Source: Antennarius striatus
Lineage: Eukaryota > Chordata > Actinopteri > Lophiiformes > Antennariidae
DNA length: 64,000 bases
NCBI RefSeq assembly: GCF_040054535.1
Contig: NC_090791.1
Coordinates: forward strand, 15,002,327-15,066,326
Direction of reading: 5' to 3'
The notes beneath the pieces were generated by a model. It was given only the letters and a program-made list of their open reading frames with translations, was not told where the DNA came from and made no database searches. This document shows positions 1 to 13,282 of the stretch, piece by piece. The stretch's first letter is position 1; each line of letters starts with the position of its first letter. The position numbers were made by a program, and so were the translations under genes.

Positions 1-1390
1 GTTGAGCATATACGGGCAAATCTTTAAGCACTTTTTCTTCTTACTTTTAATCTAGGAGTCATCGGAGAGGAGACGACGACGCAGAACAAGAGTCCTGCAG
101 AGAGAATGAAACAAACAGAAAGATCAGCACTGATGAAAGCGAAAAGCTTGAATATTATTTTGGAAGTTACAACATGTTTACATAATTTGCATCACTATGA
201 AGGATGAGCAGAGTGCCGCCACCTTTGACATCTATTGCTTGTTGCTGTGGACGTCAACACTCAACACACTGCTCTGGCAAACTTTGCTTGTTAGCAATTA
301 CATAAAAAAAGAGACCCATCGCTCTCTCTAGGAATTTGCATGACTCTGTGCCAAGAAGTGTATCATTTCTATTTTTCATGGCAAAGATAACAACAAAAGA
401 ATGACAGAAATGTAATGACCTATTTCTAATATATTCTTCCACGGCTGATTCTTTATCTTACTTCTTAAAATTTTTAACCCTCATTTGTTTTCACATTTAA
501 AACCAACTCTGTACCGTTTGCTGAATTTACCACACCTTTAGAGCCAATTATTTCACAACCTTCAAACATAGACAACATACATTACTTGGCCTTTACCCTC
601 ATGAATGCACTGATTAATTATTATTAAAACATATTTCAGGAGCTAACCACAGGCTCTTATCCGGCATTGTTTTTAATTCAATAGTTTGCAGTGCAAGTTA
701 CATAATTTTAATGTTTTAGAAGTTTATAAAAATAATTAAATGAATTCTACATGATGGAGACATATTCTCCAAGTCAGAAGGGGAATCATGTAGTTTGTTA
801 TTGATTCCTATAATCATTCTTACTTTCTGATCTTGTGCTCATACTGACTTCACTACACTGTAAAGCAAATCATCGTTTATTCCCACAATAACATAATCTG
901 TCATCTGAGTGTCAAAGATTTGTTTAAATCAAGCTCTGATCACTCAGATTGTCATACAAACCATATTAAGTTTCTATACAGGAATTTGAAAAAACAACCA
1001 AGGCTTTAATATTTTCTTGATAAGACAGTATAGCTTATTTATTAAAAGAAATATAGGATCAATACTGGTCAGTATTGTCAGAAGGAGCATCGCTAAACTG
1101 TAACACACATTGAACAAAACAAACACAGAGGCACACCGTCAAGGGAAAGATGCTGGAAGAGGGTTTTATGACATTAAGGGAATGGTAATGAGTGACACAG
1201 AGAATTTGCAATGTATCAAGAAACACAAAGAGACAGGAGAAATGAAGGAAGAGTGGTTAAAATGAGGAAAATAGAAATGCCTGCAATAACTGACCATTGA
1301 CTCTCGACCGCAGTCAATATATCTAAGTGGATTTTAGCTGTGCAGTAATGCTTCAACGCAGCTCCAAATCACACACCACACACACACACA

Positions 1391-1434
<44 letters not shown>

Positions 1435-3995
1435 CGTATACACTACAAACAAACAAACTCAGAATTGGTTTAATTCTACCGGCTGGGTTTGAATGTGAGA
1501 ATAGAAAGTGACATCATACACACACACTGCTACGTTTTCATGCCTGCCTGCAGCTTCATTGGGTAGTTGGGGGCAGCGAGGTTGCGGGCTGAAATATTAA
1601 ACCATCAATCACCCCCCAAATTAGGCATTTTACATCACACAAGCACTTACGGCTCTCTCTCTTTCTCCCACAGGTGGGGTCCCAGCCATGGGAAAAGAGA
1701 TTACATCACAAAAGCAATGAAGGTGCGGCAAGACTGAATACATTACACTATCATATATATGGAGAGAATGGCAGGGAGATGGCAACAGAATAATAAATCA
1801 TAATGAATAACATTTAATCCCCTAGTTATTTTCTTACTTTGATGTATGTAAACTATACATGAATGCAGGGATTTTCAGTGCGTTTTAAATGGGAGATAAA
1901 AATATTGGGATGTGATTGGAACAATTCTTCGTATCTATGTCATGTCTGATTCATTACTTCATATGTTTTGGTCAGTTGTAACACACAACAAAAGGCTCCC
2001 CGCGGGCCTCCATGGTGAAAAAGATGGCACCGTGTCCACTGATAAAATTAAGAATTAAAAGATCATATTGACGTCTGTTAACCCGGAAAAACCATAAACA
2101 CACTCCATATAGACAGGGGGGCACATAAAGTTGAAGTCAAACTAAAGAATGAGGAAGACAATGTTGGGGGGCTGGCAGACAGGAGAAGAGAGGGTGAGGG
2201 CAAATGAAGCATGGAGTTGCATTTATCCCAATTAGCTGCTGCTGGGTACTTGGGTGAGGGAGGGAGAGAGTGTCCACCCCCATTAACAGTGTTTGCTGAC
2301 ATGCCTACTGATTATGAGCCGGGTGGAGAAATTGATTACACAGCTTCTCTCTCTGCCAACCCGAAAAAGAAAATAGTATATATGCTTCTACAACCAGAGA
2401 GAACCCAGACTGATTTTTTTTACTCTTCCCATCTTCTCTTTATTCCTCTTTACTCTCGCCACCCTGCCTCGCTCTCCCTCCCTCCCTCTCATTCTCTCTC
2501 AATCTACCAGCACGCCCAACATGAAGGTAGATTTCACATGGACCTTTTTTGAGTCCCCTCAATTCTCACCTTCCTCGTTCAAGTCACTCTATGTTGTGTG
2601 GCGGCGATAATGGAAGTAATTACACCGACTCCATGTCTGTTCCGCAGCACGGCAGCAGCGGAACAGGCGGGCGGCGACAACAACAAGCCCGCTTCCCAGC
2701 TGCATCCTCACACCGGAGAATCGGTGTTAAAGGGTCTGCACACGGAAACACAATCATCTGGGGAATGAAACTGTGTTTGTCTACGAGTGCGTGGATATTT
2801 TCATGTGGTAATTTTCACTCTCTATTCATTCCACAAGTATTTCACCTAGCTTGAATATGTTACTCCGTTTTAGAGGAGATTTGCTCGAACCTAATCTACC
2901 AGCACCGCTGAGATAAGCTGCCCGTGGGCAAACATACCGCTTCTCTTCTGACCTTCCAGTACAAAATAGCATAACCTTTGTAGCCCCACATTGTACCTGA
3001 TTCAAGTGACTAGAGGAGCAAACAAAAAAGAGCATTGAGGAAATTAGTTCCTCTCACAGAGAGAGACAAACAAAAGAAGGGAAATGCAGAGCGCCAACAA
3101 AATCAGACCGGAGACAAAGAGAACATGCATTCACAAGACTGAAAGGCCTGAATACAAAGTACTTGTTGGTAAATCAATCAATACGTTGAAAAGATTTAAT
3201 TTGTATGTTTCAGGATGTCAGAAAACACTTTTGTCTGTATTGACGTCACAGATAAATTGTTGCATTGTGCATCACAAATTATCTAATTCTAGATATAAGT
3301 TGGTTACATCAGCTTTTGTAGCGCTACAGCCAACATAAAAATGAAACATGACATTGGTGCTCAAAAACGAGCACAAAGACAAGCACAGGACCCTCCTGTC
3401 TGGGTCTGACCTCTGACACCTAGTGGTGTGGACGACAACCCACCTACCTGTGGACAATGAGTGGTATCAGCATAACTACCATGTATAATACTGTAACACA
3501 TCTGCCTCTTTTAAAAGATGCTTAACAAAGACACATTAATCAAAGTGAACCCCTAACCACATCAATTACTGGTGTGATTCGCATGTTGCTCGTTCTCAGC
3601 ACCACGATCCCTTCTCACACAGTCAAAGAGCCGTAAGGAGATCCGTGAGGTGAGACAAAATGGATAACAGTTATGGATGAGGTGTCAGCTTTTGTGGCTG
3701 ATCAGCTTTGGTGTGGGTATGTTGGAGAAATGAGCCTCATATCACTGACCAAGGATGATTAAAAGCCAGCCTTCAGGTAGGCAGTGTAATTAGAAATCAA
3801 TTAAGTTCTGGGGGAAAAAAAGATACTGGAAAAGAGTTTGTGGTATTGTTCTGTTGTTAAAATTTGTTCTATCCTGTCAGTAAAAAGGCATCGAGACTTG
3901 TTGTGTTTTTAAGTACAACTTTAGGAAAATAAATCCTGGTTTCTTTTCACACCACTGATAGGCAGGAGAAATTGAAAATCCTTCACATCACATTA
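1..3995. other. Non-coding stretch, no gene seen
   Basis: All open frames here are short, lack splice partners and resemble no protein family I know. Contents are AT-rich unique sequence plus a (CA)n run at 1370-1431. A CT/GA-rich patch around 2400-2510 looks like simple pyrimidine-rich DNA. It could be intergenic or intronic of a gene outside the window. Confidence 0.6.
1370..1431. repeat. (CA)n microsatellite
   Basis: Dinucleotide CA run with a CGCG interruption near its middle, read directly from the sequence. Confidence 0.95.
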
Positions 3996-4202
3996 CAGTT
4001 TTTGTCAGTCGCTAACAAGCGTTTGTCAAAACAGTAGTCACATTTTCAAAACTCTTTAACACAGACTCACACCTAGAAAAGCACAATTAACCAAATGGTT
4101 AGTTTTTTTTCAAAAACACATTTTGTTAAATAAACAATAACTCTTCATTTCAAAATAGAATACCAAAACACCAACGCTAGTTAGTGACTGAAAAAAAAAC
4201 TG
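3996..4202. mobile_element. Short TA-flanked inverted-repeat element (MITE)
   Basis: A 207-bp element starts CAGTTTTTGTCAGTCGCTAA and ends with the inverted counterpart (TTAGTGACTG, a run of A, then CTG). The ends match over about 28 bp with a few mismatches and small indels, and both are flanked by TA. TA target duplication and CAG...CTG termini fit a non-autonomous Tc1/mariner or pogo-type element. No transposase is encoded. The family name is not known to me. Confidence 0.7.
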
Positions 4203-5052
4203 TAACTGCAAGGAATGAATCCGTCAAAACTTTGGGGGGGGGGGGGGTCTCTTGAATTGTAAATAATGTTGTAATGTTGTAAATAATGTTAAAATGAATG
4301 TGAGAGGTTGCATACAGGATGTCATTATTCTCCTTAAGGGGGTAGACGTGACAATTATGACTGGATGACACACTTAAAATACCTGTCTCACCCCATAGGT
4401 GTGACACTAAATCAGCTGACAAGAACATGGTGACACTCCCCTCCAGTCAAAAAAAAAAATAAAAAAAATCAGTTGAATCATGAAGCTCTTGAAGAGCTGA
4501 TCTGCCATGACTGTTCAATGGGCTTCTCTGATAAAAGCCAGACAAGGTGGTATTACACCAGCGAGCCCCAATCAGAGGGACCCGAGTCGATCTGTCATAG
4601 TGTTATCTGCGGAAGAGGTATATTACCTGGGGCCCAGACAGCCCTGGGCATGCATGGATGTATGGTGCCGATAGCAGAGTTGGCTGTCATCCCTCTGGCT
4701 TGATTAATGAGGAGCTTGGCCCAGTGTTTAATGTGTTTAATATGGGCCACTGACGAGCCCGTCACACTGACGGAACCCACCCGTCTCTCTGACTGATGAA
4801 GTCACTCACAGCGCTTTCCCTCTCTCCCTCTCTCGTACATTAAAATGAAAACACACACTCTATGAGAAACACTCTCCCTCCACCTCTCCCGCAATAATTT
4901 CTGAATTTCTGTCCTGTTTACCAACATGCAAGGAACATTTGAAGAGAAATTGTCCTGCCTTTTAATAACATCAATTTTAGAACATTGCTTGCAGAGAAAA
5001 ACAACTCGGCTTTAAAAATAAAAAAATAAAAAAAACCTAAAATATCAACTGA

Positions 5053-5084
<32 letters not shown>
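5053..5084. repeat. (CA)n microsatellite
   Basis: Uninterrupted CA dinucleotides, about 16 units. Confidence 0.95.
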
Positions 5085-5087
<3 letters not shown>

Positions 5088-6385
5088 TATGACAACTCCT
5101 AACCATCCTGTGACCTTTCATTTCATGCAGAATGAGAAAGAAAATGAAGGCCAATCAAAAAGCTCTATTCTGAGGTATTTTAGAACACCAAATCTCTTAC
5201 GAAGGATACTTACACCTCTTTTTGTGTGAAAAGACGTTCTCACTCTGTTTAATGAAACAGCTAATATTCTTGTACTTTCTCTGCCCAGCCATCAGATTCG
5301 CCTCCACCTCCCATTCTCACTGATAAGTCTATTGCTTTCAGCCCCCCCCCCCCCACTCTCTTTTTACTTTTATTTCAGCTCTTCTACTCCCACCTTCTAA
5401 TTTTCACTTCCTCCTGCCTTTCTCTCTCCTGCAACTACCAATGCCTTCCCACTCCTTACCAGCACATTTCTATCTCTCCCTTTTTATCTATCACCTCCTC
5501 TGCAATGTTCTCATTTAATCATCCCCTCAAGAAATATATTCACCTCCCAACAACTGGGCTCCTATTAGATCATATACTCCTGTTGTTACCGCTCTCATCG
5601 TGTCCGATTCCTGTGCTGTCAGGGTGGCCAGAGGCTGCCATGCAAAGAGTTCACACCGAGAAATACATACAGAGAAGCAGAGATGCATAATGCAGGAAGT
5701 ATCCTGTTTAATATGTGTGAATATCATGGTAGCATTGCTCAAAGCACAGATGTGTTAACATCTCAATGTTAACAACATCCAATCCCTCCCGTGTGGCTTC
5801 AACTCGCATACTGTGCCAGCTATCGCATCTTTTTCTCAGCTCATATCCTTGCAGTTCATGTAAAAAAAAAAAAATCAGAACTAAAAATATTCAAATCTAC
5901 CTGGTGGCAAGTTGATATCCCAATATTCATAGCAGCTGACCCACATAAGATTGTTTGGTTGTTGTTGTTTTCTTAAATCAATTTTGTTCTGGCAAGTAGT
6001 AGAACTCTTTTTGCATGATAGCATCAACAATGCTGAAGTGTTAAGTGCTTGTTGAATCACTCTTACATGTGTGGGTTGGACTGAAAATGTCATTTACAAG
6101 TCCGCGGTCCAATGAAGAGTTGCACAGTATTGACTGTTCTCTGTGAAACAGGTACAGATCCAGACTAGGAGCTGAGAGGGGGGGGGGGGGTTCACTCACT
6201 CCCTGCAGGCAGGAATAATGAAATATCAGCTATGTTCTGCCCTCAGGGTCATTAGCTAAGGTCCAGTTTAACTTTACATTATGGACTGAATCCTAATGAT
6301 CCCTTGCCCAGTCCTCCTGCTTTGGGCTTTGGTGTTTTTAATATACAAGGCGCTGCTATTTAATTATCTCCAAGACACGTTACAC

Positions 6386-6439
6386 CTCCTGCAACAAGAA
6401 AGACAGAAAAGGCTCCTGCAACAAGAAAGACAGAAAAGG
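6386..6439. repeat. Perfect 27-bp tandem duplication
   Basis: Two adjacent identical 27-base units, each beginning CTCCTGCAACAAG and ending AGAAAAGG. The lack of any difference between copies indicates a recent duplication. Confidence 0.9.
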
Positions 6440-6748
6440 CATGATGGCTACTCCTGCTGCAGATTTTCCAGCTCTGGCATGCATTCCTATCTGAGATTTT
6501 TTGGGTTTTTTTGCTTTTTCACACATGCACAGTTTGTACGAAGCGTATGCACAAGCAGTGGAGAGAGAAACACATGCAGAGTCTCATGTGAGGATGCAGC
6601 CATGCACGATTGAATACGCAAGAGTAGAGGAACACATATACTTCATATAATTGTCTGTTGTGATTTAAAGACTAAACCTGATGGCTTAAGACACACATAA
6701 GGTGTGTGCAGTGAACATGAACAAGTACACAATCTAAAGAGAAGAAGT

Positions 6749-6777
6749 ACCCTTTCAAAAGCAGATTTTGAAAGGGT
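6749..6777. repeat. Perfect inverted repeat (12-bp arms, 5-base loop)
   Basis: Arms ACCCTTTCAAAA and TTTTGAAAGGGT are exact reverse complements around the loop GCAGA. No flanking feature explains it. Confidence 0.85.
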
Positions 6778-7255
6778 CATGACATTTTCATTAATTACGA
6801 GTATGTGGCCACTCCAAATAAACATGTAGGGTCTGTGTTCTCAGCGTAAAGAATGTCTTTACTTCTCCGTTCCCCATTGATGTATCATAACATAATCACT
6901 GTCAGGCCCAGAATGAAGGTGTTTCTTTCCCAGGGATGAAGGCAGAACTGTGGTAATTATGCAGCCGTAATGGAGTCAGTGCCTACTGAAAGCCTAATGA
7001 GCTTACTGAAGTCTACCATTGAGAATTGATTCCTGAGGAAAAAAAGCAGTTGTGCTTGCAGGAGAGGGCTAGCGGAGGTGAACTTGTCTCCATTGTTGTG
7101 CACTTAATTGACAGGGAACCAACATGCACTGAAATTCCCCAAGAGCAATTAATAATAATGAAAGGTGCAGAAATCTTTACACACTGAATATCCAGATCTG
7201 AAGCCTTTCATTGTATTGTCACCTGTCGGGAGGAAGACGTCTGATCATATTTTTA

Positions 7256-7337
<82 letters not shown>
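7256..7337. repeat. (GT)n microsatellite
   Basis: About 41 uninterrupted TG units, ending in GCGCGC. Cys-Val open frames over this run are artefacts of the repeat. Confidence 0.95.
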
Positions 7338-7342
<5 letters not shown>

Positions 7343-9032
7343 CGTCCGCTCACTCACTGTACAAAATAAGATAAAACTGTCCATATCAGCAGGGGAATCG
7401 GAGAATCCCTTCCCAAGCTGGCGAAGCTGTCATAGTCCTCCTGCAGAAGAGGATGAAAGGAGTCAAGACAATTTTTATTATATAGTGCCAAACCTCAGAC
7501 TCAACGTTCCCCCATGAGAAGCTCCTGGGAAATATGGTGAGTGAGTAAATACAGCTTTTTAAGAGGAAGGCACATGTGATCAGATCCATGTGTGGGGGGG
7601 GGGTGTAATGAATGCGATTATGTAAGTAATAATAAGAGGAATGATAACGGTGATTATAATAAGAGCAATAATTGTAATGATTAGAATCGTGATGTTTATT
7701 ATCACTAATAATTATTATTAACTTGTACTAGTTATACAGTAAATAGCAGCTTTTATAGTAACATTAACTGTTACAGAAAGAGAGAATGAAGACGACAGAG
7801 AACCCCAGTGCATCATGGGAAGGGCCTCTGCCTTTCTGCTTTAAGAGACTAGAGACCACTGGTTACAGTGCACTGTTCTAGTCAGCTGATAAAGAACTAT
7901 AAGCTCCTTAAGATATGTCAGTACCTTTACCATTAAATCAGTAAGTGAGCTTTGTAGGCAAGGAGAAGGATTTTATATGACATTCTGGATTTTTCGGAAA
8001 CCAATGCAGATAATCTAAAACAATCATGGTCAGTACGGATGTAATAGACTTCTGGATTAGCACTTAATCCGGAAAGCAGTAAAAATGAATGTGAAGTCTT
8101 TGTGCTGGCCATAGTGTAGTAGCGGTAAAGCAGGTAGATGTGCAGTGTTTTCCTATGTAATTGTATGTGTATGTCTGATGCAGTTAATATTTAACACCAA
8201 GGCTCATATCATCTCGCAGACATATCACAGAAGCACAGATTTCTTATTCAGTGACATGGTGCTGTATTTTTTTTGCCTTCCCAAAAAAAAAAACAGATTA
8301 GTTCATTTCTATGGCGTGAATTACAACACATCTGCCGGCTTCAGACAAAGCTTTCAGACTTCATTTTCACACCTACTTCACTCAATAAGTGCTCTCACAG
8401 TTTTTTTACACTTCTCCCTGCCAGCCTTATCTTTCTGCCATTCGTACCGCCTCATAATATTTCCTGCAATTAATGCTTATCAAATTTACTCACCATTACA
8501 GTGAGAGAAATTAAAATATTTGGTGTAATTAAGAAAACTAAGTTTTGAAGGGAGTGACTCTCTGTGGCAGTGACCATATGGGCACTGGCGATACCATTCT
8601 GGCAAGTAGGCTGGGAGCAGATGCTGCAGCCCAGTTTATTTTCCCTGGAAGCAGGAAATTCAAAGTAAAATTAGTCTATTCTTGAGAGGAATTTGCTTAT
8701 TTTGAGAGAAAGGGTTTTAGTGGAAGAATTGCATTCATTTTGGAAATAAAAACAGGTGGATGGCCCAAATGGGACATAGTCCTTATGAGTCACTTCACAT
8801 TCATTGCTTAATCAACTTATTTTGTCTTCTTCAGCCAATATTAACATTTAGACGAGGGAAGAATATTGAGTATCGTAATAGTTCGGCTTCCAAGGATAAT
8901 TAAACTACAGTAATGCCATGTTTTGGGGTAAATTTGAAGCTTAAAAAGTATTTCATAAACTTTTGAAACTTTACTTTTGCCCAGCTCCCGTCCACATTCA
9001 TCCTAGATTAAATCTGACATTCCAAATCTGCA

Positions 9033-9035
9033 CAG

Positions 9036-9107
<72 letters not shown>

Positions 9108-9126
9108 CGTGCGTGCGCGTGTGTGT
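9033..9126. repeat. Compound (GA)n-(GT)n microsatellite
   Basis: A GA run (9033-9062) is followed directly by a GT run with interspersed GC steps. Confidence 0.95.
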
Positions 9127-12100
9127 GAAGGAGTGAGAAGAATCTGTCACAAACCGACCACATGCTTCTTCACACTCTGTATTCTTGGAATAGCGCTGGC
9201 CATGTGACGTTGGAATGAAGCAGTTAAACATGGAACATGTGGTCTGATGGGAAAATCTGTAGATCTGCTGAAAAATACCCTCCACTGGAGCTGATGTTTG
9301 ACGAGTCACAGTTTAACACAGTCAGACTCTTCTCTCCAACAGAGAAAGCATGACGCATTGTCTAGCACCAATAACTGCAGTCGTACTGGTGCAATTTACA
9401 ATATGACCATAATGTATCCACAGGAGGTTGCGTGGTTTTTCTGATCAATACAAATGATCATTTCCCTGTTATGAGCTGTGCCTTTCAAAACTCACTTTCC
9501 TCACACGTCCTCTTCTCACACATCCCCTGAAACAGGACCTCCTGTTGTTTTTGTCGTTATCTATACTTGCATTTCCAATTGCTAAATCGAACAATGTTTA
9601 ACATTTCAGCTACGAGGCCAGCGCTGAAGACGGCAAAGCAAATGACACAGCAGTATTATTACTGCAGCGTTTTGTATTTTGCATGGTGATATATTACCTT
9701 TACAGAAGCAATTTCTGTTAGACCTCTGGTGTAATTAGCTACCATATTTATCTCACTTGCGAATACAGGACCTCATTGTTCCAGTAGCTGACCACCTTGG
9801 ATTCAAGGGTGGGGATGGGGGTCGCTGCTGTCTCTACTAAGAGGTGACTTCCATTGATGTTGTTGCAATTCCTATTGATTGCCAATAGATGTCAATAGAG
9901 GTCATAGATTACTGAACAGAGCTCAAATTCTAAAAGGAAAGACATTAGTCATGTTATTGTGTCTGTATTATATTTTGTTTTTCTCAAATGGTCACAACTG
10001 CGATTCAGAATGAAATAGCCACAGTAGCTCAAACATAACTGAGCATTGTTAATATTTCCGCGTGAAGTGAAGTGTGGGAACACTTGAGGATGGTGGTTAT
10101 CAGAAAGCATGCAGAGAGGAGTTTACACATCGGTGCTTTGAGCCACAGAGGCGTGTTGCTATAGAAGCAAGGGCAGGATTTACTAAGGGACATGACACAC
10201 CTACACACTAAAGAACTGTTCACTTAATGTGCTCCTGAGGGACTGACTCACTGCAGCAGACTCTTATTCATTTCAATCATCATCTCTCTCTTTCTATCTC
10301 TCTCTCTATCCTTTTCTCTCTTGCCCTTGTCTTTTTCATTCTCTTTCCAGGTGTTCAAATCTGTGTGTTAAAAACTCCCTCCAGTTCTCAACTGTTGAAT
10401 ATTTCATGCCTTTCCATTTTTTTCCTGGGTATTCAAAGTAACTTTTAATACGTCTGCCCCTCTCATTTTCCTTATCATTCCGTTTTTCAAGACAGATATC
10501 TGCTCTTTCTGTAGAAACATTTCCACAGCAGAGTCTGCATTAACGTCACGAAATCAACAAAAACTTACATTCTGAATAATGTGGCACCGCGACACATTTC
10601 CTTCCGCATGCTCTCTCCCTCCATCCCACAAATGAATCGCATCAGTGGTAGACTGCTGACAGCATTGACACTGACATACTTTATCACTGTATTTCAAATC
10701 TCCATTGTGGCATTTAAATAGTCCAACGGAAATCCCACAATGGCTCGACTGGACAGTTGAGATTGGCTATGTGTGGGTGTGCCAAGGCCAAGTATTCATA
10801 ATGGCTGGAATGATTAGAGGCAAAGGAGAATGAGCGGTGAATGTTAATCATAAATAAGAGATGACACAGGGTGGAACGGCATTTACAGTCTAACCCCATA
10901 CTGTTTCAAGAAGATGAATATATTGCAATTAAATGGAAAGGCTTTTGAAAATGCAATTAAACAGTGGCCTGGACTTAATTTGGTTGCCTGTAGATACCAG
11001 AGGATTTCATTAAGGATTTCATTGTTTGGCCTTGACCAATTGAGCATAGACATTTTAACCTGAGGGTTAAAAAGCTATTTGTGAGCATTTGGCTTCTCCA
11101 TTCATAGAACAACTTTCTCCCCTTAGGTCTGCTACAGTCTGGTTCTTGGCTTCAATTCTTTCCTTCTACTTCTATCAGGCAGTGGCTGTAGAGGAAAGAA
11201 GGATGAGGTGTGGGGAGTGCACAGCCCTGTTGAATCAAAAAAGGCCAAACATTTCAGGGCATGCATTATCGAATCCTGTGGGACCACTGTGATTAAGACC
11301 TGAATGAAACTAAAGGGTCATGGGCCGCAGTCAATCTCTCAGAGGTCTCCAGATCCCTTATTGCTCATTGATTGGTCACCTGGAGCAGCAGCACCATTTG
11401 GTAAAGTACACTATATAATTATACTACAAAAACATAATACCTTCAACAAAAACACAATCATGCACATGCTCATACAGCCGCAGGCAAAACATGGACTCTG
11501 GGGAGTTACTGAGGAAACTGTAAGAGAAAAGATGCAGTACACTAAGTTCTATTTGGATAGAAGCGTCATCAGTCACAGTGGGTAGTATGACGCTGTTTCC
11601 TCCTTATAGCCTTCTTCTTTCAGGTTTCATGGTAGTGGCATTGAACCATGTGAGCAGTTGTTTCTTTCTCAGCTTCATTCGTTCTCAGGAGGAAGTTTTT
11701 TGAGGTTTTTTACGACTGGCTGGCAAATAATAATTAAGGGACCCTGTATTTGTGTTGTGTTTTTGAAAAACACCAATTATATTCTCATTACAAGATAATC
11801 AAGGATAAACCTGGTATTTAGATTAAATCCGATACTAATGAGGATACATATAACACTTTACACATGATATTATAATAAATAATGTTGTTAACATTAGACC
11901 TTGGAGTCAGGGAGCACTATGATTTTAAGTCACACCAGATTTTAATCATTACACAAGAGGGATTAGTACAAAAAAAAAGAACAATATTGATATCTGCTTA
12001 TGGGAGATGAGTTTGATAATTTACATAAGATTTCATTTTAATGCGTTTTGAACTCTAGCGGATTTCTTCAGATTGTAGCATCTGTGAACTGTTTGAGCAG

Positions 12101-13033
12101 TGACGTACAATACATCCAGTGTTAATGATTGGTCTGCACTGCTACAATACATCACCTGTGCCCTTAACATGGCTAATTACGCATTCATAAGCCATAAGTA
12201 AGCAGGACAAATGAACTGTCTGCTCTTGCATTGCTTTATACTAATTACCACAGCAAGCCAGATGCTAATTACTTTTATTACCATCCATATGGTTACTTTT
12301 AATTTATCACAAAACTATGTTTTCCCATCACGAGCTACTCTGATGTGCTTACAGTGTATATAATGACAAGGAATATTTCAAGTGTAGTAAATAATTTTCA
12401 GTAACCTCAGAGTATACACACATTCTGATTCATTATACTCCAACTGGGTTGAATTTTCATCACATCTCCTGGTGGCCTAATAAACAATAGGTGGTGACAG
12501 ACCCCCCCCCGACACGTTACTAAAGCATACAACCTGCAGAGCAAAAGGTCATTCATGTTAACTGGATCTTGGCGAGCAGACAATAGATCTATATCCCACA
12601 TCTGAGCGGGAAAACCACCGGCTAAGATGGGACCAGTGTGTTCACAGCAGATACTCCACATACATAATATATGTAATACTGTGCACATTTAGTGTTTTAT
12701 AGGAGCTCATGAACCATCTGTTAATTGTAGCGCGTATGGAGAAGACAGAGGCCAAAGCTTGCTCAGTCAAAACTCCTCAGTATAAAGGTTCAGGGGCCAA
12801 ATTGCTTTCATGTGTCACAAATTCATCACAATTTAGAAGTATGCTATTGTCTAATATAATTGACTCTTTTTTTTTTTGATGATAGAGTTTCACAGAGTGG
12901 AGACTGAACATGTGCCAAACAGCTGATACACAAATAAAATTATAGCAGCTTAGTTTCAGATCAAAGTTGCAGTAAACCTGGTTTGTCCACATCTTGGAAC
13001 AAGAACCATCATTCTGCATTGAGAAAGATATTA

Positions 13034-13202
13034 CAGTATTTTCTGCACTATAAGGCACACTGGACTGTACTGTAAGGTGCACCATCAATGTATTCTAAAA
13101 CTTTTTTCATATATAAGGTGCACTATTCTGTTTTTGAGAAAATTAAAGGCTTTTAGGTGCACCTAAAAGGTTGATTGGCCATTCCAAATCGCCCGTAGGA
13201 AT

Positions 13203-13282
<80 letters not shown>

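Larger units (their letters stand above)
4205..13033. other. Non-coding stretch, no gene seen
   Basis: No supportable exon. It contains (CA)n at 5053-5084, a 27-bp tandem duplication at 6386-6439, a perfect hairpin at 6749-6777, (GT)n at 7256-7337 and (GA)n/(GT)n at 9033-9126. Non-repetitive, compositionally balanced blocks at about 4470-4790, 6890-7120, 8570-8680, 10690-11060 and 12130-12330 could be conserved regulatory elements, but this cannot be shown without alignment. Confidence 0.55.
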
